This document shows positions 7,539 through 15,418 of a stretch of 38,036 nucleotides of DNA, piece by piece (position 1 is the stretch's first letter; each line of letters opens with the position of its first letter). Both the position numbers and the translations under genes were made by a program. Under the pieces are notes generated by a model. It worked only from the letters and a program-made list of their open reading frames with translations, did not search any database and had not been told where the DNA came from. Source of the stretch: Marinobacterium_E sp035458585 (GTDB lineage Bacteria; Pseudomonadota; Gammaproteobacteria; Pseudomonadales; Balneatricaceae); assembly GCA_035458585.1 (NCBI GenBank), contig DATHZN010000119.1, positions 1 to 38,036 on the forward strand, read 5' to 3'.

Positions 7539-9047
7539 ATGATCAGTCCTAACCTACCTCGCCCGGTGCTCAGTGCAGCGCAGTGCAAAGCGCTCGATCG
7601 CCGAGCCATTGAAGTGATGGGGATCCCGGGATACCAATTGATGCAGCGGGCCGCTCAGGCTGCTCTTGCACTCATAGGTCAACGTTGGCCGAGTGTTCGG
7701 GCTATTTCAGTCTGGGTGGGCGGAGGTAACAACGGCGGTGATGGTGTGGTCTTAGCCAGACTGGCTCAGGAGAGGGGTTGGCAGGTGCAACTGGTTGTTG
7801 CAGCCTCCGACGTCCAGAAGTCGGCGCGCAATGAAGCCGCACAGGCCTGGCGCGATCTGCCTCAAGAGGTTGTGCCTCAGATATTCGATGCTCAACTGCA
7901 GATTCGTGGCGAACTGATTGTCGATGCCCTGCTCGGAATTGGGGTGCGAGGCAGGGTTCGAGATCCGATAGCATCCATGATTGAAAGGATCAATCGAGCC
8001 TCCATACCGGTTCTGGCACTGGACCAACCCTCTGGTCTGGACACAGATCTTGGCGTTGCCGCTGGAGTGGCTGTGCGGGCGGACGCGACGCTCAGTTTTA
8101 TCGCCAACAAGCTGGGATGGTTGACGGCTCAAGGCCCTGAACTAGCCGGTGAGCGCTACTGGGCGAGCTTGGGTGTCCCGGGCGAGTTGTTAGAGCAGAT
8201 GGAACCCTATGCTCTTCTGACGAAACAGGCGCAGATCAAGCTGGCTCTGCCGCGACGCTCGCGTGCCGCTCACAAAGGGGATTTTGGTGTGTTAGTGGTT
8301 GTTGGTGGCAATCTTGGATTGGGTGGAAGTGCCATCATGACAGCAGAGGCGGCGCTGCGAAGTGGAGCTGGGCGAGTGATATTGTTGACCCGACCTGAGC
8401 ATGTAAGTGCTGCACTGGCCCGAGTACCGGAGGTGATGGTTCAGGGGGTCTTGGACCCGGCACAAGCCCGTGAACAGCTGAGTCAGGCGAGCGCTTTGGT
8501 GATTGGTCCTGGGCTGGGTCAGGACGATTGGGCTAAAGCCTGGTTGGAGCTTGCCGAAAAGTTTGAGGGACCCTGTCTGTATGATGCTGATGCACTTAAT
8601 TTGATTGCGAATGGAGAGGCGCGTGCCGGTGCAGGATCCGTTTTCACACCACACCCGGGTGAGGCCGCAAGACTGCTTGGTATCAGCACTGCGCAGGTAC
8701 AAGCTGACAGAGTGGCGGCTCTGCTCAACCTCGAGCGCCGCTTCGGCGGCGTGCAGGTGCTCAAAGGGGCTGGAACTCTCTGTGTAAAAGATGGTCAAAT
8801 TGAAGTGTGCGACCGAGGTAATCCTGGCATGGCAACAGCAGGCATGGGAGATATACTTTCTGGTATCATAGGCGCACTGCTGGTACAGGGTATTGCCCCG
8901 GCCAGTGCCGCAGCTTGTGGTGTGTGGATACACGCGCGTGCAGGCGATCTGGCAGCCGCTCGGGGGGAGCGTGGGTTGCTGGCCTCAGATCTGTTAGAAC
9001 AGATTCGAGCGGCGGTAAATGATAACGAGATCGACAATCAGGGTTAG
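7539..9047 (+). CDS. nnr: Bifunctional NAD(P)HX epimerase / ADP-dependent NAD(P)HX dehydratase
   Basis: Nnr repairs hydrated NADH/NADPH. The N-terminal YjeF_N domain (about 1-210) epimerises the R form, shown by VGGGNNGGDGVV and the LALDQPSGLDTD stretch. The C-terminal YjeF_C ribokinase-like domain dehydrates the S form using ADP, shown by HKGDFG, VVGGNLGLGGS, TPHPGE and the nucleotide-binding NPGMATAGMGD. I chose ATG 7539, preceded by GGAG at 7530-7533, giving 502 residues (E. coli 515). An in-frame ATG at 7464 would add 25 residues that look non-conserved and would abut the queG start. It is the first gene of the nnr-tsaE-amiB-mutL-miaA run. Confidence 0.94.
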   Translation: MISPNLPRPVLSAAQCKALDRRAIEVMGIPGYQLMQRAAQAALALIGQRWPSVRAISVWVGGGNNGGDGVVLARLAQERGWQVQLVVAASDVQKSARNEAAQAWRDLPQEVVPQIFDAQLQIRGELIVDALLGIGVRGRVRDPIASMIERINRASIPVLALDQPSGLDTDLGVAAGVAVRADATLSFIANKLGWLTAQGPELAGERYWASLGVPGELLEQMEPYALLTKQAQIKLALPRRSRAAHKGDFGVLVVVGGNLGLGGSAIMTAEAALRSGAGRVILLTRPEHVSAALARVPEVMVQGVLDPAQAREQLSQASALVIGPGLGQDDWAKAWLELAEKFEGPCLYDADALNLIANGEARAGAGSVFTPHPGEAARLLGISTAQVQADRVAALLNLERRFGGVQVLKGAGTLCVKDGQIEVCDRGNPGMATAGMGDILSGIIGALLVQGIAPASAAACGVWIHARAGDLAAARGERGLLASDLLEQIRAAVNDNEIDNQG

Positions 9048-9054
9048 TTAACCT

Positions 9055-9543
9055 ATGGCTTCAGAGCTTAAGTGGCGTCTGCTTGATGAGAGTGGCACGC
9101 TCGCGGCCGGTGCAACTTTGGCTGCGCACAGCGCCGGCTGCGTGATATTTCTGCATGGTAATCTAGGCATGGGTAAAACCACGCTTAGTCGTGGAGTGCT
9201 GCGTGCTTTGGGTCACACTGGCGGCGTCAAAAGCCCTACCTACACTCTGGTGGAGCCGTATGAGTTATCCGCCGGACAGTCAGTTTATCACTTCGACCTC
9301 TACCGTCTGGGTGATCCGGAGGAGCTTGAGTATCTGGGTGTAAGAGATTACTTTGACGGCGAGTCGCTCTGCCTCGTGGAGTGGCCGGAGAAGGGTATGG
9401 GATTCTTACCTAAACCGGATATCGATATATTTCTCGAACCCGATCTGCCCGGTCGACGACTGACGGCTATAGCCAACTCTTCCCGAGGAGTAGTGGCTAT
9501 TGAAGCGATGCGGGAGCAGGGTGTCGCAGGGGTGGCGGTATGA
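9055..9543 (+). CDS. tsaE: tRNA threonylcarbamoyladenosine synthesis ATPase TsaE
   Basis: TsaE is the ATPase partner of TsaB and TsaD in making t6A at position 37 of ANN-decoding tRNAs. The 162-residue protein has a clear Walker A, GNLGMGKTT with Lys41, a SPTYTLVEPY segment, and HFDLYRL plus VEWPEKG near the end, all typical of the family. It starts 7 nt after nnr and overlaps amiB by 4 nt (ATGA), so the three genes are likely co-translated. The C-terminal 25 or so residues beyond the conserved core look variable. nnr-tsaE-amiB is a widespread gammaproteobacterial order. Confidence 0.95.
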   Translation: MASELKWRLLDESGTLAAGATLAAHSAGCVIFLHGNLGMGKTTLSRGVLRALGHTGGVKSPTYTLVEPYELSAGQSVYHFDLYRLGDPEELEYLGVRDYFDGESLCLVEWPEKGMGFLPKPDIDIFLEPDLPGRRLTAIANSSRGVVAIEAMREQGVAGVAV

Positions 9544-10868
9544 TGTTGCGTCTATTGTTGTTGGTAGCCAGTAGCCTGACAATGATAGCTCAGGCAAATA
9601 CCCAAGTTGAAAATCTGCGGCTTTGGCTCGCGCCAGATAATACCCGGCTGGTGTTCGACCTTGATGGCCCGGTAGAACACAATCTTTTTACGCTCGATAA
9701 CCCCGCTCGAATTGTGATTGATCTGGAGCGGGCAAATTTGGGTACCGATCTGTCAAAGCTCAATTTGTCGGGGAGCCCAATTAGCAAGTTGCGCTCAGGT
9801 AAACGCGATACTGGGCTGCGTCTGGTGCTGGACCTGGCAATGAAAACGCAGCCAAGCAGCTTCACATTGCCGCCCAACGACCAGTATGGGCATCGTCTGG
9901 TTGTTGACCTAGCTACAGAATCGCAACAGATTCTCAAACCGGCAGCCCAGCCACTCTCCATCCCTGACACTCAACGCGAGATTATTATTGCGATCGATGC
10001 CGGGCATGGAGGCGAGGACCCAGGCGCAATAGGCCCTGGGCGGCTGTTTGAAAAGGGTGTGGTATTGGCCATTGCGAAGGAGGTCAAGCGGCGTATCGAT
10101 GAGCAGCCAGGGTTTCGAGCCGAGCTGGTTCGCACCGGAGATTACTACGTCAGTCTGCGGGGACGCACTGCTAAAGCTCGCAAGCTCAACGCTGATCTTT
10201 TTGTCTCCATACACGCTGATGCGGCTGAAAATTCAAAAGCGCGCGGAGCCTCTGTCTGGGTGCTGTCTAATCGCGGAGCGTCGAGTGAGATGGGTCGATG
10301 GCTGGCCAAGCGTGAGAACTCGGCCGATCTGATCGGCGGAGTGGGGAGCGTGAGTCTTGAAGATAAGGATGAGACGCTTGCCAGCGTTCTGTTGGATATG
10401 TCGATGAACTATGCTCGTACGAGCAGTACAGATGCTGCGGAACTGGTACACAAACACATCGCCAGTTTTGCCCGAATGCACAAGCCCCACATCGAAAAAG
10501 CGGGGTTCGTTGTGCTCAAGTCGCCGGATATCCCCTCTATTCTGGTAGAGACAGGCTTTATCTCCAATCCAACTGAGGCGAAGCGTCTCAAAGACAGTGC
10601 CTACCAGAAGCGGATGGCCGGTGCGATTGCACAGGGTTTGCTTGAACATTTCTGGCAGCGACCACCCGCAGGCACGTTGGTAGCGAAGTTGAAAGAGCAG
10701 GGGCAGATGCCCAAGGGAATGGAGCGTGAGTACAGGGTGGTAGCCGGTGATAGCCTGTCACGCATTGCACAGCGTACCGGCGTTAGTCTCGGGGCTTTAC
10801 GTTCAGCCAATAATTTGAAATCAGATCGCATTCGCGTAGGCCAGGTGCTGCGGATACCCGCGGGTTAA
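9540..10868 (+). CDS. amiB: N-acetylmuramoyl-L-alanine amidase with AMIN and LysM domains (AmiB type)
   Basis: This periplasmic zinc amidase cleaves the peptide from muramic acid during septum splitting and is usually switched on by EnvC/NlpD-type activators. The 442-residue protein has a signal peptide (about 1-20, Leu/Val-rich, ending near AQA), an AMIN domain (about 25-125) for localisation, an Amidase_3 domain (about 145-365) and one C-terminal LysM repeat (about 398-441). Zinc and catalytic motifs are visible: IDAGHGGEDPGA, SIHADA and LVETGFISN. It overlaps tsaE by ATGA; a second ATG at 9543 could also serve. The LysM tail is present in the Pseudomonas and E. coli AmiB forms. Confidence 0.94.
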   Translation: MMLRLLLLVASSLTMIAQANTQVENLRLWLAPDNTRLVFDLDGPVEHNLFTLDNPARIVIDLERANLGTDLSKLNLSGSPISKLRSGKRDTGLRLVLDLAMKTQPSSFTLPPNDQYGHRLVVDLATESQQILKPAAQPLSIPDTQREIIIAIDAGHGGEDPGAIGPGRLFEKGVVLAIAKEVKRRIDEQPGFRAELVRTGDYYVSLRGRTAKARKLNADLFVSIHADAAENSKARGASVWVLSNRGASSEMGRWLAKRENSADLIGGVGSVSLEDKDETLASVLLDMSMNYARTSSTDAAELVHKHIASFARMHKPHIEKAGFVVLKSPDIPSILVETGFISNPTEAKRLKDSAYQKRMAGAIAQGLLEHFWQRPPAGTLVAKLKEQGQMPKGMEREYRVVAGDSLSRIAQRTGVSLGALRSANNLKSDRIRVGQVLRIPAG

Positions 10869-10873
10869 TATTG

Positions 10874-12766
10874 ATGAGTCGAATTGAGCTACTCTCGCCC
10901 CAACTGGCGAACCAGATAGCAGCGGGGGAAGTAGTTGAACGCCCCGCTTCAGTTGTAAAAGAGCTATTAGAGAACGCGATTGATGCTGGCGCTAACCGTG
11001 TTCAGGTGGATGTCGAACAGGGCGGAGTTAAATTAATCCGGATCCGTGACGACGGCTCAGGCATCGACAGGGATGATTTAGCGCTGGCATTGAGCCGCCA
11101 CGCGACCTCAAAGATCAAAATTCTTGATGATTTGGAAGCGGTTGCCAGTTTAGGTTTTCGCGGAGAGGCGCTCGCCTCTATCTCGTCAGTCTCTCGTTTG
11201 ACGCTTACCTCGCGCGCTCAGGGGCAGGAGAGTGCATGGCAGGTCAAAGCGGAGGGGCGCGATATGGAGGCAGAGTTGTCTCCAGCGGCTCACCCACAGG
11301 GGACCACTGTTGAGATGCGTGACCTCTTCTTTAATACCCCCGCACGACGTAAATTTCTTAAGACAGAACAGACCGAATACAGGCACCTCGAAGAGGTGGT
11401 AAAGCGACTCGCACTGAGTCGTTTTGATCTGCACTTTCAGCTCTCCAATAACAACCGTGTAGTGCATCAGTTAAAGCCTGCTGATACTGAATCCATGCGG
11501 GAACGGCGTATTGCATCCTTGCTTGGGTCCTCGTTTATCGAGCAGTCCATCCATCTCGATGTCAGAGCAGAGGCCTCCGGTTTACGTTTGTGGGGCTGGA
11601 TCGGTCTGCCGACCTATTCGCGTAGTCAGGCGGACCAGCAGTATTTCTTTGTGAACGGGCGAGTCATTCGTGACAAACTAGTGACGCATGCGATTCGTCA
11701 GGCCTATGCGGATGTATTGTTTAGCGGCCGTCACCCTTGCTACGTGCTCTATCTCGAACTCAACCCTGCGTTGGTTGATGTCAACGTCCATCCTACAAAG
11801 CATGAAGTGCGTTTCCGCGAGGGACGATTGGTCCACGACTTTATTTTCCGTACCCTGCACCGTGTCATTGCGGATCAGCGTCCAAGCGAGAGTGGAGCAG
11901 GTGTTGGAAGTCTGACTAACCTGGCGACCCAGGCGCAACCGGTCAATCAGAGCTTCGATCAGCAACGCATGAGCCTACCGCAGGCGAGTGCTGGCAATGT
12001 CAGTGGAGATGGTTCAGCAAGCGGTGCTCAGGGTTTTGGCGCTTATGTACAGCGTAGCTCCCCGGCTTTTAGTGCTTCAGATGTTAGGTCGCAGATACAG
12101 GGGTATGGGCAGTTACACCCGCAAACTGCAGCCGTTGCTGAACCAACAGCGGTAGATTTTTCTGCGCTTGCCAAAGAGGATTTGCCTCCGATGGGGTTCG
12201 CTTTGGCGCAGTTACATGGCATATATATACTTGCTCAAAACGCGCAAGGGTTGGTGTTAGTTGATATGCATGCAGCCCATGAACGGATTGTTTATGAACG
12301 CATGAAGAGCTCTTGGGAGGTTGACGGCATTAGGTCACAACCTCTGCTGGTGCCGGTCTCTCTGAATGTTAGCGAAGCTGAGGCGGAGATTGCCGTTGAG
12401 CAGGCGGATATGTTTACACGGTTGGGCTTTGGTGTAGAGCGCCTTGGTCAGGAGAGTTTGAGTATTCGCGAGGTACCGGTGGCGTTAGCCAGATCTGATG
12501 TGAGTCTGTTAGTGCGCGATGTGCTGGCTGATATGCGTACCTACGGTAACAGTCGACGAATTGAGGAGAGTATCAATGAACTGCTGGCGACGATGGCCTG
12601 CCACGGTTCAGTCAGGGCAAATCGTCAACTGAGTGTCCCTGAGATGAATGCCCTACTACGGGATATGGAGGCGACAGAGCGCAGCGGTCAGTGTAACCAT
12701 GGGCGACCCACCTGGGTTCAGCTGAGTATCGCAGAGTTGGACAAGCTCTTTTTGCGTGGTCAGTAG
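10874..12766 (+). CDS. mutL: DNA mismatch repair protein MutL with endonuclease motif
   Basis: MutL links MutS mismatch recognition to strand removal. The 630-residue protein has the GHKL ATPase N-terminus (ELLENAIDAGA, DDGSGI, GFRGEALASI), a linker rich in Ser/Gln/Ala (about 340-430) and a C-terminal dimerisation domain. The C-terminal domain carries D-M-H-A-x-x-E-x-x-x-x-E at 464-475, ACHGSVRAN near Cys576, and CNHGRP at 607-612. These are the metal-site motifs of nicking MutL proteins, absent in E. coli, which uses MutH. I infer MutH-independent repair here. ATG 10874 is preferred over the adjacent TTG at 10871. The gene follows amiB by 5 nt and abuts miaA. Confidence 0.96.
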   Translation: MSRIELLSPQLANQIAAGEVVERPASVVKELLENAIDAGANRVQVDVEQGGVKLIRIRDDGSGIDRDDLALALSRHATSKIKILDDLEAVASLGFRGEALASISSVSRLTLTSRAQGQESAWQVKAEGRDMEAELSPAAHPQGTTVEMRDLFFNTPARRKFLKTEQTEYRHLEEVVKRLALSRFDLHFQLSNNNRVVHQLKPADTESMRERRIASLLGSSFIEQSIHLDVRAEASGLRLWGWIGLPTYSRSQADQQYFFVNGRVIRDKLVTHAIRQAYADVLFSGRHPCYVLYLELNPALVDVNVHPTKHEVRFREGRLVHDFIFRTLHRVIADQRPSESGAGVGSLTNLATQAQPVNQSFDQQRMSLPQASAGNVSGDGSASGAQGFGAYVQRSSPAFSASDVRSQIQGYGQLHPQTAAVAEPTAVDFSALAKEDLPPMGFALAQLHGIYILAQNAQGLVLVDMHAAHERIVYERMKSSWEVDGIRSQPLLVPVSLNVSEAEAEIAVEQADMFTRLGFGVERLGQESLSIREVPVALARSDVSLLVRDVLADMRTYGNSRRIEESINELLATMACHGSVRANRQLSVPEMNALLRDMEATERSGQCNHGRPTWVQLSIAELDKLFLRGQ

Positions 12767-12767
12767 T

Positions 12768-13706
12768 ATGGCTATTAAGCTTTCAAAGCCTAAAGTGCTC
12801 TTCATCATGGGACCGACAGCGTCTGGCAAAACAGATCTCGCACTGGCATTGGCTGACCGTCAGGATGTCTCACTGATCAGCGTTGACTCAGCGCTGATTT
12901 ATCGCGGTATGGATATAGGTACCGCAAAGCCGGATGCAGATACGTTGCGCGATTATCCCCATGCGCTAATTGATATTCTTGACCCTACCCAAACCTACTC
13001 AGCGGCCGATTTTGCTGCTGACGCTACACTGCAGATCGAAGAGGCGCTCGAGCTGAATAAGACACCCGTTCTCGTGGGTGGCACCATTCTCTACTTCAAA
13101 GCTTTGGCTGAGGGGTTAGCTAAATTACCTGAGGCTGACCCAGAAATACGTGCTCAGATAGAAGCAGACGCATTTGAACGAGGCTGGCCGGCGATGCATG
13201 CTAAGTTAGCCCAGCTCGATCCGCTCTCTGGCGCTCGTCTCAAGCCTAACGACTCTCAGAGAATTCAACGGGCACTTGAGATCGTTATGCTAACAGGTCG
13301 GTCTATCGAGAGTTTTTGGCAGGAACAGGCGGAAAAAATTTTGCCCTGGGAACCTATTCCGCTTGCGCTCATGCCTGCTGATCGGTTCGAACTCCACCAA
13401 CGTATAGCATTGCGTTTTGATGTTATGTTGGAACAAGGTTTCCAGGCAGAGGTGGAGTCGCTGATGATGCGCGGTGATCTCAATCTTAATCTGCCGTCGA
13501 TGCGCTGTGTTGGCTACCGGCAAATGTGGCAGCATCTTAACAGTGAAATCAGCTTTGAAGATATGAGAGATAAAGCGATTGTTGCAACGCGTCAATTGGC
13601 AAAACGGCAGATGACATGGATTCGTGGGTGGGATGGAGCTATCTGCTTGGATCCGCTAAAAAAATCTAATGATCTTCTAGCCCAAAGCTTGAGACAAATT
13701 CAGTAA
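12768..13706 (+). CDS. miaA: tRNA dimethylallyltransferase
   Basis: MiaA adds a dimethylallyl group to N6 of A37 in tRNAs reading codons that begin with U, the step before methylthiolation by MiaB. The 312-residue protein has the P-loop GPTASGKTDLA near the N-terminus, the SVDSALIYRGMDIGTAKP substrate loop, RIQRALEI in the middle and RQLAKRQMTWIRGW near the C-terminus. The chosen ATG 12768 comes 1 nt after the mutL stop and has a weak ribosome-binding site, suggesting coupling; an in-frame GTG at 12756 overlaps mutL. mutL-miaA-hfq is a conserved order. The hfq promoter begins inside the 3' end of this gene. Confidence 0.95.
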   Translation: MAIKLSKPKVLFIMGPTASGKTDLALALADRQDVSLISVDSALIYRGMDIGTAKPDADTLRDYPHALIDILDPTQTYSAADFAADATLQIEEALELNKTPVLVGGTILYFKALAEGLAKLPEADPEIRAQIEADAFERGWPAMHAKLAQLDPLSGARLKPNDSQRIQRALEIVMLTGRSIESFWQEQAEKILPWEPIPLALMPADRFELHQRIALRFDVMLEQGFQAEVESLMMRGDLNLNLPSMRCVGYRQMWQHLNSEISFEDMRDKAIVATRQLAKRQMTWIRGWDGAICLDPLKKSNDLLAQSLRQIQ

Positions 13707-13717
13707 GCCCCTATATA
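13689..13717 (+). promoter_or_regulatory. Likely sigma-70 promoter for hfq
   Basis: TTGAGA (13689-13694) and TATATA (13712-13717) are separated by 17 nt. The -35 element lies in the last codons of miaA. Transcription would start near 13724, giving a leader of about 106 nt before hfq. This is an inference from the hexamers alone. Confidence 0.55.
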
Positions 13718-13726
13718 CTATTAGAC

Positions 13727-13823
13727 CTTGGTGCGACATTTTGTTCCGGAAGGATCCGGCGGAGGGCGCAAGCCCACTCAAACCAAGCCTAGTATCAATA
13801 CTATAACCTCCACATAGAAGGAG
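13727..13823 (+). promoter_or_regulatory. Structured 5' leader of hfq
   Basis: CTTGGT (13727-13732) pairs with ACCAAG (13782-13787), enclosing two hairpins: CCGGA/TCCGG at 13746-13759 with an AGGA loop, and GGGC/GCCC at 13764-13775 with a GCAA (GNRA) loop. A third hairpin, TAGTA/TACTA, lies at 13790-13803. CTCC at 13808-13811 can pair with GGAG at 13820-13823, which is the hfq Shine-Dalgarno. The closing stem begins about 3 nt after the inferred transcript start. Hfq is known to repress its own mRNA in E. coli by binding the leader. A comparable role here is inferred. Confidence 0.45.
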
Positions 13824-13829
13824 AGGACC

Positions 13830-14057
13830 ATGTCAAAAGGGCAGACTTTACAAGACCCTTACCTGAACGTTCTTCGCAAAGAGCGCGTTCCCGTATCTAT
13901 TTTCCTTGTCAACGGCATCAAACTGCAGGGGCAGATCGAATCTTTCGATCAGTTTGTTATTCTGTTGAAGAACACGGTAAGCCAGATGGTTTACAAGCAC
14001 GCTATTTCAACGGTTGTACCGTCTCGACCGGTAAAACTTCCAGCGACTGAAGAGTAA
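13830..14057 (+). CDS. hfq: RNA chaperone Hfq
   Basis: Hfq forms a hexameric Sm-like ring that pairs small RNAs with their mRNA targets. The 75-residue protein contains the full Sm fold: an N-terminal helix ending near VLRKERVPV, the Sm1 region with FLVNGIKLQGQIESFDQF, and the Sm2 motif YKHAIS with the uridine-pocket His. The C-terminal tail is very short (E. coli Hfq has 102 residues), which is common outside enterobacteria. AAGGAGAGG at 13818-13826 is a strong ribosome-binding site that may be masked by upstream CTCC. hflX follows after 21 nt, so the miaA-hfq-hflX order is kept. Confidence 0.97.
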   Translation: MSKGQTLQDPYLNVLRKERVPVSIFLVNGIKLQGQIESFDQFVILLKNTVSQMVYKHAISTVVPSRPVKLPATEE

Positions 14058-14078
14058 GCACCGAGGTTAAAAAAGTAA

Positions 14079-15383
14079 TTGTTTTTCGAGCGTCCTGAGT
14101 CGGGCGAGAAGGCTATTCTCGTCCACATTACACTGGCGTCACCCGACGCAAACGATAACCCAAGAGAGCTCGAAGAACTGGCTTTGTCAGCCGGGGCAGA
14201 CCCGGTTGAGTGGTTGACCGGCTCACGCTCAGACCCTAGTCCAAAATTTTTTCTCGGTAAGGGGAAAGTTGAGGAGTTGGGTGATTTAGTTCGCCTGCAT
14301 CAAGCCGAGCTAGTGATTTTTAATCATGCGCTCTCGCCGGCACAGGAGCGTAACCTTGAGCGGGAGATCGAGTGTCGAGTGCTTGACCGGACGGGTCTGA
14401 TTCTCGATATCTTTGCCCAGCGTGCTCGCACCCATGAGGGTAAGTTGCAGGTTGAGTTGGCTCAACTCGAACACATGTCAACGCGACTGATTCGCGGTTG
14501 GACGCATCTTGAGCGGCAAAAAGGCGGAATCGGTCTGCGTGGTCCGGGTGAAACACAGCTGGAGACCGATCGTCGGTTGCTGCGTGCGCGCATTAAGGCC
14601 ATCACAGCGCGTCTGGAAAAAGTTCGTAAGCAACGTGAGCAAGGGCGCCGCGCGCGATCGCGTGCTGAAATTCCAACACTCTCACTCGTGGGTTATACAA
14701 ATGCCGGTAAGTCAACCCTGTTCAACCGCATCACGGAAGCTGATGTTTATGCTGCGGACCAGCTGTTCGCCACACTTGATCCAACCTTACGCCGCCTCGA
14801 GTTGGCTGACATCGGTCCTGCTATTTTGGCTGATACGGTTGGATTTATCCGAGACCTCCCCCATAAACTAGTAGAATCGTTTCGAGCGACGCTGCAAGAG
14901 ACGGTGGAAGCGGCGCTTCTTCTTCATGTTATAGATGCCAGTGATGAGGAACGTCGCGAGCACATTCACCAAGTGAATAAGGTGTTGCACGAGATCGGTG
15001 CCCAGGAGACCCCTGTACTCGAGGTCTACAACAAGATCGATAGAATGGAAGGTGTTGAGCCGCATATAGACAGAGATGATACCGGGCAAGCAGTTCGGGT
15101 CTGGTTATCGGCACAGACAGGCGAGGGAGTTGAGTTGTTGTTGCAGGCTTTGCGCGAGCGGCTTGCGGTGGATATGTTCCACCAATATATGGATTTAGGG
15201 CCTGATCAAGGTCAGTTACGCGCGCAGCTCTATTCGCAGAATGCGGTACTGGATGAGAAGGTGAGTGAGGATGGTCGAATCCAGCTTGAAGTACGTATGC
15301 AGATCAAGGACCTGCGACGTGTTCTGAGTCGATTGAACATCCCTGCAGAGCAGTATATTGCGGCCTCGGGGCCGGAGTGGTAA
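14079..15383 (+). CDS. hflX: Ribosome-associated GTPase HflX
   Basis: HflX is an OBG-HflX family GTPase that binds 50S subunits and rescues stalled or stressed ribosomes. The 434-residue protein has the glycine-rich HflX N-terminal domain, the signature GIGLRGPGETQLETDRR, and the GTPase domain with GYTNAGKSTLFN (Lys211), DTVGFIRDLPH and YNKID. It starts with TTG at 14079; the following residues (FFERPESGEKAILVHI) line up with the usual HflX N-terminus, so no ATG is being missed. A GAGG sits 12 nt upstream, a rather distant ribosome-binding site. The TTG start, poor site and 21-nt gap suggest low-level translation coupled to hfq. Confidence 0.95.
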   Translation: MFFERPESGEKAILVHITLASPDANDNPRELEELALSAGADPVEWLTGSRSDPSPKFFLGKGKVEELGDLVRLHQAELVIFNHALSPAQERNLEREIECRVLDRTGLILDIFAQRARTHEGKLQVELAQLEHMSTRLIRGWTHLERQKGGIGLRGPGETQLETDRRLLRARIKAITARLEKVRKQREQGRRARSRAEIPTLSLVGYTNAGKSTLFNRITEADVYAADQLFATLDPTLRRLELADIGPAILADTVGFIRDLPHKLVESFRATLQETVEAALLLHVIDASDEERREHIHQVNKVLHEIGAQETPVLEVYNKIDRMEGVEPHIDRDDTGQAVRVWLSAQTGEGVELLLQALRERLAVDMFHQYMDLGPDQGQLRAQLYSQNAVLDEKVSEDGRIQLEVRMQIKDLRRVLSRLNIPAEQYIAASGPEW

Positions 15384-15418
15384 AGATTTTTAATTAGGTT
15401 AGCAAGTGGAGAGCACTT

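Noticed and set aside
8292..8933. A 213-codon open frame antisense to nnr
   Set aside because: It lies wholly inside the conserved dehydratase domain of nnr and its translation has no recognisable features; length alone is explained by the composition of the coding strand.
13744..13754. TCCGGAAGGA in the hfq leader, as in the conserved loop of SRP RNA
   Set aside because: The flanking sequences do not form the SRP helix or carry its other conserved bases, so the match is a short coincidence.
13761..13776. GGGCGCAAGCCC in the hfq leader as part of a c-di-GMP (GEMM) riboswitch
   Set aside because: The remaining GEMM elements, including the second helix with its tetraloop receptor, are missing.
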